Positions 1 to 9,945 of a stretch of DNA of 14,194 nt are shown piece after piece. Each line of letters begins with the position of its first letter. Position 1 is the stretch's first letter. The notes beneath the pieces were generated by a model, which ran no database searches, was not told the origin of the DNA, and was given only the letters and a program-made list of their open reading frames with translations. The stretch is from Apodospora peruviana (lineage: Eukaryota; Ascomycota; Sordariomycetes; Sordariales; Lasiosphaeriaceae), in NCBI GenBank assembly GCA_033439685.1, contig JAUEDM010000029.1, forward strand, positions 1-14,194, written 5' to 3'. A program made the translations under genes and the position numbers.

Positions 1-1105
<1,105 letters not shown>

Positions 1106-1758
1106 TGACCAGATTGACAGATACTTCAATGATCGCATTCACAAACAACGCAAAACACCGGCTTCAAACAGCCCTGCCTCAAAGTTGACAATAGTGTAGT
1201 TTACACTGGTGCTATCACGACAACAGTTGCAGATCAGCCTCATTTTCCGTTAGACTCCTCCCCACGCTACTTACTAGCCCGCGCCGTTCGCCTTGATTTA
1301 TGATCTGTTTTGGCACCCAATCATCTTCGTGACAGTTTGAGTAATAAGTTGTTGGGCTCTCGCTGTAGAGAAATAAACAAACGCCTGACATGTGATCCAC
1401 CAACAAAGTTGGCCTCATATACGGTACGCTGTAAGTGTAGATGCCTCGTATGCCGTGAATGCGGACAGGACAGCAGTGGTGTCAGATGCGCCGCACCGGC
1501 CCGTGTATGTATGTACTGCGACACAAACATACACGGACGGCGTCGGTTGTCATCTACTTACATCTGTCGGTCCACTGCTGTATAGTGTGTAAAAAGAGGC
1601 AAACGGCCGCCTTATTAATCTGGGGTTGGGTTGCCTGCCTGCCTCTTATCCTGTATCCTGTCCTGCCGGCGCACGACATACCGGTAGGTGTACCTACTTT
1701 TCGTGCCGAGTAGGCTCGATGCTCAACGTATTGCATGAGCAGTCAAATCGATCGAGAC

Positions 1759-1789
1759 ACCCAATGGATGATATTTCCATCCATTGGGT
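1759..1789. repeat. Perfect 12-bp hairpin
   Basis: ACCCAATGGATG at 1759-1770 is followed by a 7-base spacer (ATATTTC) and its exact reverse complement CATCCATTGGGT at 1778-1789. Pairing stops cleanly at both outer ends. No gene is visible around it, so it is not an obvious transcription terminator or RNA-gene element. It may be a cruciform-prone palindrome or the tip of a degraded inverted-repeat element. Confidence 0.9.
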
Positions 1790-1940
1790 ACGGTACGCGC
1801 GCAGTGCGTGCAACTTGTATGTACTATCGACATCTTACCAAGCCTGCTGCTTTGTTTACAACCAACCAACTAAACCTTTCCAGCAACTCAAACGCTCCCT
1901 ACCAAAACCAAAGACAAAAACAACTGGCGGTGAACCTCCC

Positions 1941-1962
1941 CTCATCAGGCTTCCCTGATGAG
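1941..1962. repeat. Perfect 9-bp hairpin with 4-base loop
   Basis: CTCATCAGG at 1941-1949, loop CTTC at 1950-1953, and the exact complement CCTGATGAG at 1954-1962. It lies about 150 bp to the right of the 12-bp hairpin. No flanking gene explains it. Confidence 0.9.
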
Positions 1963-3141
1963 ACCAACAGAGACGGGACACACAAAACTCCATGTTTCTC
2001 CAGTTCTCCAGGCGGGCTGGCTGAGGGTGCACGACAGTATCGCCGCGCTGTGGCGATGGACGGAAGTTGCGCGATGAAACACGCTACGGGAGTCAAAATG
2101 TGTATTGTTGATGAGGTGCATGGAATACAGCCTTTTTCGTATGTTACGCGTAACCCTTCTCTTCGAAATTGATATGTTCTCTCACCCCCTTACTAAGACA
2201 ATCCGGTCGGTAGGTACCTGAGTATCTTGGATTTCGAATAAACTAAGGTACCTCTGTGGACGATCATCCTTTCTCCCTCCCGGAATGTTTTTTCCAACAG
2301 GCAGTTGCCAGTTGGTGATGCTTCTCGACTGCTCCAACTGATAGGTCCCGACAAAAAGAACTTTCGAAATCGCTTCCAAGAAAAAAGTAGGCAGGTTGGC
2401 AATATCCATTTTCAGGTTGTGGTATGCATATCGGCCAAACAGGCGGCATAAAGCAGAGATGCGAATTTTGGCAATTGCCATTCAACAAGGAAAAGCCCCC
2501 CACCCCCAACAGGAGATACTACCTATGTATGCCGCGCCTGCCTGACACCCGGCTGCAAAATGCCAAATAAATAATTATATTAGATAGGGGGACGCACTTA
2601 TCTCGTCGGTAGGTCTAGATCTTGTTTCAAGACACGACCACAGAATGAAACGTTGAAAGTCGAAGCTTTTATTTCCGCCGTCCAGCCGGCCGGCCGATAT
2701 CTCAAATCGTTTATAGCGTATCAATGATAATCCCCTTATAAGGACCACAACTTCGTCAAGTTTGGGTCAGATCATTACCGTGCCTTGGTTCTGGTCCGCC
2801 GGCCGGCAGAGGGTGAAAAAACCTTGGTCGGACCTGCATTATCAAGGAACAGGAAAGATCAACGTCAAAAAGGAAAAAAAAACATTCAATATACCTCCAC
2901 GATGTGGCTAGTGTTCAAACTGAACAGCCAGTTAGGAGTCGGAACTGGGGTTGAAGGAAAAAAGCCGATCATGGCTGCTCGCTTATCTCCCAGTATTCGT
3001 GGTGTGGCATCGGTTCCGTTCGTTGAGTGGTCTCTTTCTATTCGTGGGGGGTTTGCCGGTGAAATCTCGAGTAAAAAAAGATGGAGGGCCGGAAGTTGGA
3101 GCACACCACCCCCCGCTTATATTCCCGGCGCCGTTTTATGT

Positions 3142-3145
<4 letters not shown>

Positions 3146-3173
<28 letters not shown>
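3146..3173. repeat. (GT)14 dinucleotide microsatellite
   Basis: Uninterrupted GT repeat from 3146 to 3173, continued after one A by a short GTGTG tail to about 3180. It is expected to be length-polymorphic between strains. No gene overlaps it that I can support. Confidence 0.95.
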
Positions 3174-3180
<7 letters not shown>

Positions 3181-4030
3181 GTTCGTGTCGGGATGGGACG
3201 AAGATGTAGAACGGTGGATGCATTTGCCTCCCAGATGTGGTGGTCTCTGTGGTGGATGGTGAGTGTTGTGCCTTGGGCAGAGATCTTGTCTCAAGGACGT
3301 GGTACTCATCTGAGACTTCAAGATTGTACGCCTACACTTGTGGACAGTGGATTTGAATTGGAGCCGTAGCTGGGAACAAGACTGGATCCAACAATACGGG
3401 CTCCGCCGCTGCCGGGCTGCGGTGGATTTTTGGGTAGGCACATTTGCATGCACCAAGCAGGTCGTCATGTCGAGGTGGACGGAAAGGGCCCGCTACTGCA
3501 TACGAAGACTTTCTCGTGATGATAACCACCATGTTCGGGTTACCAAGAGCAGCAATAGCAAGCTCACGGCAGAGTGTCCCCGCCGATAACAAGAAGACTG
3601 GTGGTGAACACTGCATTAGGGGGTATGCATTTTGTTTAGACTTGATTCAAGTCAAAGGGAAACATCCTGGCCGGGTCCGAGGACTGCTTGAAGAGATGCG
3701 AGACGCTGCGGTATGTAACCCGTACATCCACAGGAGAGAAAGTATCACACAACTGTTGGCCGAATTCTTTAAACTTCTGTTCTATTAATTCGGAGACCAT
3801 GTGGCTGTGTGATTGAAGAAGTCGAAATGAGCAGGGCGTTGAAGGCGTCGCCAAGGTTTTATCTTTCATGTCTTGCTTTTTCGCATCCGCTGGCGCCTGT
3901 AAATAGTCTCTGCAGGTTCCGTTTGTCGATTTCTAGAAGCCGTCGGCAGGAGAAAGGGGTTCAGCGAAGGAGACTCCCGTCTGGTTCAAGAAACTCTGAC
4001 TGTTTGGATGAAAATACCTGTGATTAAAGA

Positions 4031-4059
4031 ACCCGAGGCCCCGGAGCTAGCGCTCGGGT
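4031..4059. repeat. 7-bp inverted repeat
   Basis: ACCCGAG at 4031-4037 and CTCGGGT at 4053-4059 are exact complements separated by 15 bases. The size is modest and could arise by chance. It lies in non-coding DNA. Confidence 0.6.
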
Positions 4060-5116
4060 GGATAAGTTTGGACGAACAGATTCATGCAGGTTAGAGGTAA
4101 TACGGCCTGAGTGCGGGGTGGGCGGCTCCACTGAGATAATCTCTGGTCTTTGTCGCTGGAGAATCCGACTGCCCGAATCCCATCCTGGAAGCCCCATTGG
4201 CATCCTTGGCTCTTGCATCATTGAATGCACCGGCCTTGGCCTTTTGATGGGACCTTCCACTTTTTAGCAAGGGTCCCGGCAAGCGCAGAACAACAACAAA
4301 GTGATCAACAGGATCTCCCGACCAGTGATGTGTGAAGAGTTTGATGGTTCGCGCACACGTGTTTTCTCTCGAAAAGGGGTTGACAGCCAGAACAGCGCAA
4401 CGATGCAGGTTGGACCAAGCCTGTGGAAGTAAACCCAAAGACCTGCACTGCAGAGATACCCGGTCGCCAGACGGAGCAGATCGTCCTGGGCGGCACGCCA
4501 AGCGGGATGGTGGCACCCGATAACCCGCCCGCCGGCATCGATCGCGCCCAGTCCACGACCACTTTTGAAGTTGTACTGTCAGACACTGGTCGCTGTTCAC
4601 GGCCGCTGGCAGACGCACCTTATTAGCGGTTTCAGTGGCACAGATAGGGCGACCAAAAGTACGGGTTACCGTCAACCAAGACGGGCACTGCGTGGATAAA
4701 GTACCCTCAACGAAGACGGGTTTTGGGTCTGGGATTTTCCGGGAAATGACGACACGTTTGTTGTTTGACCGTGGATGATGCTTTCGTACAGTACAGTAGC
4801 TTCCGTCTGAGAGGTGAAACCAACTGGCAAGACGGGCGTCAAGTTGCGGCACCGTCAATGAAATCCATCAAAATCAACTGAAATGGACCGTCAAGTCAGT
4901 GCCCCAACGGTCAGTGATGGGACTCCGTACCCCTCTCCTCCCAGATATGGATCTGACAATCCCTGGCTCATCATCCTAGCCCCTGTCATCAAAAGGAAAG
5001 GACTCAAGTCGCTCATCCTGGACTGTCCCCACTCCCTTTCGTTAACCTCCCGACCTCCCAAGCACAACCTTTCAACTGAGGCACCTGCCCACTTTACTGC
5101 TTGGTGTGGCATGCAA

Positions 5117-5200
5117 CCTCTTTTCCCGGCTCTTTTCTCTTCCTCGACCGAACAAACGTCCACCATCCTCCTCCTCCACCTCCATCTCGACTCCCACGCC
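5117..5200 (+). promoter_or_regulatory. Pyrimidine-rich tracts: likely promoter/transcription start zone of the WSC gene
   Basis: Two CT-rich blocks on the plus strand, about 5117-5146 and 5159-5200, lie 530-610 bp before the WSC start codon. CT-rich blocks just upstream of transcription starts are common in filamentous-fungal promoters. The leader from here to 5725 would be long, and it contains short upstream ATG frames at 5316-5342 (8 codons) and 5501-5536 (11 codons). Exact start sites cannot be read from the sequence. Confidence 0.35.
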
Positions 5201-5591
5201 GTCGGTCACGACCTTCGAAATCCTCTCCCGACTTCTACAGCTCCCAGGCTCAACACCGCCAAGGGACCGGATCGCAGGCCGCCTTTCTCGTGCTCAATTG
5301 CGATTTTGCCTGCCGATGGCCAACGCACAAGCGACTCTTTAACTGGACGTCGCTATCGCTATCGGATCGGAACTCCCGCTGCTAGCCCGCTTCCGCCATC
5401 ACCGCATCACCACCCGGGACGTCCACTTACATCTGACAGCTCCGGACCTCCAGACCAATCCGCCGCACAACCACCACCTCCTTTGTCCGAATTCTTTGTT
5501 ATGGCCGCGATTGCCAGACTGCCAGCACGTACTTGACACTTTGGCTGGCGAATGCGATTTCCTGGGACTGTTTGCTCAACAGCAAAACAAC

Positions 5592-5705
5592 GTATGTTGA
5601 TTCTTCCCACTTGCACAAGAGCTGGAATGCAAACCAACTTGGGGTCCCATTTACAATTTCGTTGTGAGGCCGCTTTAAGTTGCTGACGAGAACAACCTTG
5701 AACAG
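5592..5705 (+). other. Probable intron in the WSC leader
   Basis: A 114-base candidate intron with donor GTATGT at 5592, branch-point-like GCTGAC at 5682-5687 (branch A at 5686) and acceptor CAG ending at 5705. All spacings are typical for this fungus-like sequence. It would sit 20 bases before the preferred WSC start codon. If spliced, an upstream ATG at 5552 comes into frame with the WSC start and could add 20 residues (beginning MRFPGT). A second possible acceptor at 5715 would not keep that frame. Confidence 0.5.
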
Positions 5706-5725
5706 CCTGTTACAGTCCGCCCACG

Positions 5726-7100
5726 ATGGCTCCCTCACGAAGCACCTTCTATCTACTATACGCCTTATGTTTCCTCTTTCTCCGGCCGGCGGCGGCCCAA
5801 GGACCGTCGATTGAAGTGGCATACTGCGCTACCGTCAACACGGCCGAGATGGATCCATGTGAGCAGAATACTTGGTTCTGTGCTGAGTGGCCTTTACTGA
5901 CATACGTCTACCTACAGTCGTCAGTAACTTCCAGTCTGAAGGCCGCTGCTTCGAAAATTGCACCATAACACGCACATACGCCCTGGCCATTGTTCAGGGG
6001 TTTAACTGTTGGTGCTCTAACATCGTTCCCAATTCCGCGGACGAGAAGTCGGCCGATGACTGCTCAAACCCCTGTCCCGGTTATCCCAGCGACTGGTGCG
6101 GAGGAGCCGATACCTTTGGGTACTTGGCCGCGAAAAACCATCTACCGTCCAAGACCGCCGGAGGCAAGGAACAGTCTCCAACTACCTCGTCGTCATCTTC
6201 TTCTGTAAGTCTCTTTGATAGCGTGTGCCGCCGGGGTTTCCCATTTTCTTTGCTCTTCTCGATGCTTCTTTCTGCGAGAACAAGTTTTGAGTTCAGTTAT
6301 GTTTAACTGTCTTGGAACCAGGCCATTGTGACCATTGAGACTGAGACTGTGCAGAGCACGATTCAGAACACGGTGACACTGGTTCCCCCAGTGACCCTGG
6401 CTCCTCCAGTGACCCTGGTTTCTGAATCAAGTTCCTCCACGTCCGATTCTCCTACAACTTCTCCTGTATGCACCATAGTTTCATACTCCCCTTCGTAGCG
6501 GCGGCGCAGTCTCTGGTTTAGCTTGCTTGTCTAGTGTGCTGACTTCGTGGACAGACCCAAGACCCGAATACCGACCCAGTCGTTCAAACCGTCACCGTTG
6601 GGGGAGAAGTCAAAACGGTAACCGCCACGCCCTCACCAACAGGAAGCGGTTCTTCTGCTCTGGCGGATTCCAGTAAGAGCAGTGGTGTTTCGACCGCGGC
6701 AGCTGTGGGGATAGGCGTCGGTGTCGGTGGCGGTCTCTTGGTCGCTGGCCTCTTCTTATGGTTCCTCATAGTGAAGCGGAGGAGAGCAGCGGCCGAAAAC
6801 GATGTTCCATTCGGCCTCTCGAGCGGGAAAGGCAGCGCGTCAGGAATGATGGGGACACCCGCAACCGGCGAGATGTCGGACAACCGATTCGCCCCTGGGT
6901 CAAGCGGGGCAGACGAAGCCAGGTGGGAAGCAGAGCGCAAGAGACGCAGCCACTTGATGGTAATCGACCCGCGCCTCGACCACAAGGGTGTTTTTATGGC
7001 GCACAACACGAGTCGTGAGACGGTTGGATCGTTCCAAGACCACCAAGACTACTCGAGGAGAGTATTGAGGGCCACGAACCCCGACCCCGACGATGATTGA
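5726..7100 (+). CDS. WSC-domain cell-wall integrity sensor (spliced, 4 coding exons)
   Basis: Exons at 5726-5858, 5918-6204, 6322-6465 and 6555-7100 (stop TGA 7098-7100) join to 369 codons. Seen in the protein: a signal peptide at residues 1-24 (hydrophobic 8-19, then PAAA before Gln25); a WSC domain at about 29-116 with eight cysteines (34, 55, 59, 75, 77, 93, 97, 105) and the family-typical VQGFNCWCSN and NPCPG segments; a Ser/Thr/Pro-rich stalk at 117-235; one Gly/Leu-rich membrane helix at about 238-261 stopped by KRRR; and a 108-residue cytoplasmic tail with DPRLD at 326-330 and a conserved-looking QDYSRRVLRATNPDP end. In yeast and moulds such proteins are O-mannosylated plasma-membrane sensors that signal cell-wall stress through Rho1 exchange factors to the PKC1 MAP-kinase cascade. 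This role is inferred from the family; orthology to a particular Wsc number is not assigned. The start at 5726 is chosen for its clean signal peptide; ATG 5552 is a spliced alternative. The stalk is short, and the frame is intact. Confidence 0.93.
5859..5917 (+). other. WSC intron 1
   Basis: 59 bases, donor GTGAGC, branch-like ACTGAC near 5894-5899, acceptor CTACAG ending at 5917. It splits a Phe codon after its first base. Joining here restores the continuous WSC domain (MDP-F-VSNFQS), which neither flanking frame gives alone. Confidence 0.92.
6205..6321 (+). other. WSC intron 2
   Basis: 117 bases, donor GTAAGT, acceptor CCAG ending at 6321, falling between codons. The intron carries in-frame stops, so it must be removed to reach the stalk exon. 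The branch point is weak (TTAAC near 6303). Confidence 0.85.
6388..6418 (+). repeat. 18-bp tandem repeat in the WSC stalk
   Basis: CCAGTGACCCTGG recurs at 6388-6400 and 6406-6418 with an 18-base period, preceded by a diverged third copy from about 6372. It encodes a six-residue PPVTL(V/A) repeat in the extracellular Ser/Thr/Pro-rich stalk. Threonines and prolines here suit O-mannosylation. Confidence 0.8.
6466..6554 (+). other. WSC intron 3
   Basis: 89 bases, donor GTATGC, branch-like CTGAC at 6539-6543, acceptor ACAG ending at 6554, between codons. In-frame TAG inside the intron requires splicing to reach the transmembrane exon. Confidence 0.9.
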
Positions 7101-8674
7101 TAGCGCCTTTCCTTTCTTTACGGTTGGACAATGGATCGACTTTTTCATGACGTACACGAACTACAACTGCTGCATCTCCGAGGGAAAAAAAACCTTTGCT
7201 TTGCTTCTACACACATTTTGCATTTGAGATACCACGGCGTTTCGGAGACAGGGGTTTCTTCCACAAAGTTTGCACAGCCATCAAAGGCTGGATTTTGGCT
7301 TGGGTTGGGTGGGAACTGGATGGACAAGAACAGGGCGAGATATTGGATGCATGCGAGAGGCCATCGACCCTGAGAGGACATCTCGTCTTTGCCTAATATT
7401 CACTTCTTACTACTATCTTTCAGGGAACTAGACCTTTTTTTTTATTTCGTTTTCTTTTCTGGAGGGGTCTTGGACCGACAATCAGGGATAATAGGAGAAG
7501 CTCTGGGACACATCGTCCCGAGTGGAATCATTGAAGATTCATCATACGGTATGGGGAACAGAACCGAATGATACCAAAGACGGGACTGTACATAGGTATC
7601 GGGGAGGATGGACCTGACGCCGAAACATGTGCGATGGAAGCTTTGTCCTGTTCTTATAGGTAGCTTGCCGCCTCTACATGGCTGTTGCGAGAGAATGAAT
7701 GGATACCCAACCAACAAGGTCATTCGCCGATCCATGTGCTATGCCTTCTCTTTGTCTGAATGGACGGTCTATATGTTTTCCTATCACAGCATGCCAACCT
7801 TTGTGGTTGTTGCGTTGCGGTTGCTGCCTGAAGACAAAGGGCTCTCTCTTGTAAACAAACACTAATACGTCCTGTCCATGAGTATGCTATATCGGCAGTT
7901 GGCATCGTGCGCCATGTCCAGTTTTTTTTTTTTACCAACATACTGCTTACCTAACTTCTCGTTGGTAGGTAGCACATGTTGGTAGCTGGCCCAGTTTCAC
8001 TCAGGGGCACCAACTGGGCAACGCTCTCACACACCGACATTGAACGGCTTCTGTGCCACGAAACAAGCCGCATATCTGCATTCGCGCGCGGGTTTTCTTG
8101 CCTATAGTACCAAGTTCCAAGTTTACGGAATATGTTTAATGAGTACTGACGTAAATGCCCAAAGTCTTTTTAAAGGGGGCATGTTTGAAGACTGGCCGAT
8201 CTATATTTTTCTATGCCAAGTTTTCTTGGAGGTTGTCCGGCTCCCCGGTGAGTGACACGTGGAAAACTGGAAAGGGGTAAAATGCAACTGCAGCCAGAGG
8301 CGCTAAGGAATTGGCTGCCTGGACTGCACTGCACAAACTGCACTGAAAGTCGGAGATATCAAATTGTAGGCTTGAATACCAGGTAAATGAATATGCAGCT
8401 TCTTCTCTGTAGAGAACACCTAAGCAGACTTTGGGAGAGGTGACGGGATTGTCAAGCCACTGACGCGGGGGTAAGGAGAGGTTTTACGGAATAAAGGTCG
8501 TGCGTAACCCACGAAGAGGGATACGCGTACTCGTAATAAAGGCTACCTTACCAAGATGGTCAATTAATTACACCATTTATACTCGTCAGACCAGTCATCA
8601 CTGGCAGCTCTGAGTAATAAATCTGCATTTGTTTGACTATGCCGAAGTGTGTCCAACCGATACTATTCGGAAGG

Positions 8675-8721
8675 CGGCCGGCCTGAATGACACACACGAC
8701 GGAGTCTCGGGAGGCCGGCCG
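8675..8721. repeat. 9-bp GC-only inverted repeat
   Basis: CGGCCGGCC at 8675-8683 and its exact complement GGCCGGCCG at 8713-8721 flank 29 bases. The core GGCCGGCC is itself palindromic, so each arm can also read as an independent site. Similar CCGGCCGG words occur at about 2685-2695 and 2799-2806. Confidence 0.8.
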
Positions 8722-8792
8722 TGATGTTGATGGGTATCATCGGAGAATTCAAGGTGAAGAAGAAGATCAGCGAAAAAAAAATCCAGAATGAC

Positions 8793-8813
8793 GCTAAGGT
8801 TTCATCTTAGCGC
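8793..8813. repeat. Perfect 7-bp hairpin
   Basis: CGCTAAG at 8793-8799, a 7-base loop (GTTTCAT), and CTTAGCG at 8807-8813. It is intergenic, just downstream of an A run at 8774-8782, and has no assigned role. Confidence 0.75.
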
Positions 8814-9470
8814 GGATCTTGGTTTTGCAGGTCCTCACCCACTCCAGCCTGGCCGCTGTTTCCTCCTCGTCAGATGTTTAAAAGGATTGCCCAATTGGAC
8901 ATTATGGACAGCAACGAGAAGATAAATACTGATGAAGTCTTCTGATGGACAAGTCGGTGTTTACCTTCCATTCTTCCATTCTGCTCGGCCATATGGATAT
9001 TGTACGGCGGATGGTCAGCCAATTTGTATTGCGTCCCGAAGTCCGAGATGAGTTGTTTCTTCCTTGACGGCAGGATGCGAGCTAAAAGCTTCCATCGGTT
9101 GTTCGTTCGTCAAAGGTCCGTGCCGGGCGTCCTCGTCCAAGCAGGACAAAGAAACAAAGACAGCCGTCCGCGGGAACAACCTATCTAACAACGGATCAAC
9201 CCGTCAGACGGGAGGCACTGCGATCATTTTTATATTCGTTTTTGAAAGGTGAGGTAAGCACGTCACCACAACCACCACCAACTGGGAAAAGACTGCCCAG
9301 GTCCAATGAGATGAAACAGGACTCAAAATGGGCGGCCATTGGCGGGACCTCCTGAGCCTCAAGTGCTTGGCTTTTGCTTGGCTGAAATGCTTAGCGCACT
9401 TTAGAAGTGAAGGAAGTGGCTTAGCTGCCCAAGCCCAGCGCATCACCAACCACCGCAGGGCACTGCCCAG

Positions 9471-9494
9471 GCACTCCCCCAGGTACGGGAGTGC
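9471..9494. repeat. 8-bp inverted repeat in the DUF300 upstream region
   Basis: GCACTCCC at 9471-9478 and GGGAGTGC at 9487-9494 are exact complements separated by 8 bases, about 450 bp before the DUF300 start codon. It overlaps the second copy of the ACTGCCCAGG direct repeat (9462-9471). Arm and spacer size would suit a dimeric regulator site, but no known factor is recognised. Confidence 0.6.
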
Positions 9495-9872
9495 GTTGAT
9501 TGTGGGGTGCCACATGCTCCGAGCTGGCACCTTGCAATTTCCATGCAGCGGCTTTGCGGTGCGCAGTTGGAGGACCCTGGGTGCACATCAAACGTGACCG
9601 CCCACCCTCTTTACAATGAGGCTTTCTAAAGTGCGGGCGTCGCCTTGGTCGAACCAACAACCTCATGACTGAGAGGCACTCTTAATATCGTCAGTTTCGA
9701 CTCTGCGACCAACACGACCGGCACACACCGACCGGCATACCTCGCCGTTGCATTTCTTGGACGTCAAACACATCTCGGGGATATTTGTGATTGGAAAGGT
9801 CGCACGGGGGGAACACAACGAGGGTCGAGGAGAAAGCCGACGAACGACAACCACGACGACAGAACATTGCGA

Positions 9873-9905
9873 ATGCCGTCCATCTATACCGTTGAACGAA
9901 CTTAA
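9873..9905 (+). promoter_or_regulatory. Short upstream ORF in the DUF300 leader
   Basis: ATG at 9873 opens a 10-codon frame ending in TAA at 9903-9905, 40 bases before the DUF300 start. A second, shorter one (ATG 9665, TAA 9683-9685) lies near the probable start of the leader. If transcription begins upstream of them they could lower translation of the main frame. Transcript starts are not known. Confidence 0.35.
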
Positions 9906-9945
9906 CCGAAACGAAACGAGCCCCTCGAGGCAGAGACCCGAAATC

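Larger units (their letters stand above)
1106..5116. other. 4-kb stretch with no supportable gene
   Basis: Reading frames of 60-255 codons occur on both strands, but none has a recognisable domain. The longest (minus strand, 4858-4091) has only a TTG at its far end and a composition rich in Arg, Ser and Cys, as expected of chance frames in GC-rich DNA. The stretch contains two perfect hairpins (1759-1789 and 1941-1962), a (GT)14 microsatellite (3146-3173), AGGTACCT motifs (2212-2219, 2246-2253), an inverted repeat at 4031-4059, and an 18-bp near-direct repeat (4668-4685 and 4703-4720, 16 of 18 identical, period 35). Eukaryotic-type AATAAA words (for example near 1369 and 2563) lack any attached gene. 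Confidence 0.5.
7101..9660. other. Intergenic region between the WSC and DUF300 genes
   Basis: No gene is supported. The first few hundred bases are probably the WSC 3' untranslated region; a T-rich stretch at about 7434-7460 is a candidate end region, but no AATAAA occurs close to the stop codon. Further right are a T run near 7922-7934, AATAAA words near 8489, 8535 and 8614, inverted repeats at 8675-8721, 8793-8813 and 9471-9494, and a direct repeat of ACTGCCCAGG at 9292-9301 and 9462-9471. Open frames on both strands stay below about 110 codons and lack recognisable domains. Confidence 0.5.

Noticed and set aside
1735..2172. 145-codon plus-strand frame
   Set aside because: It runs through both hairpins, has no recognisable domain, and lacks codon or splice support.
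4091..4858. 255-codon open frame on the minus strand
   Set aside because: It needs a TTG start, has only a late internal ATG, shows no domain or membrane pattern, and has Arg/Ser/Cys-rich composition typical of chance frames.
4883..5536. 217-codon plus-strand frame before the WSC gene
   Set aside because: Low-complexity Ser/Pro/His-rich translation of a pyrimidine-rich promoter or leader; no domain; better explained as upstream region of the WSC gene.
9596..9690. tRNA-like T-arm word (GGTTCGACC on the minus strand)
   Set aside because: The flanks do not form a 5-bp T stem with a 7-base loop or an acceptor stem; the word is just a short palindrome. No tRNA, 5S rRNA or CRISPR array was found elsewhere.
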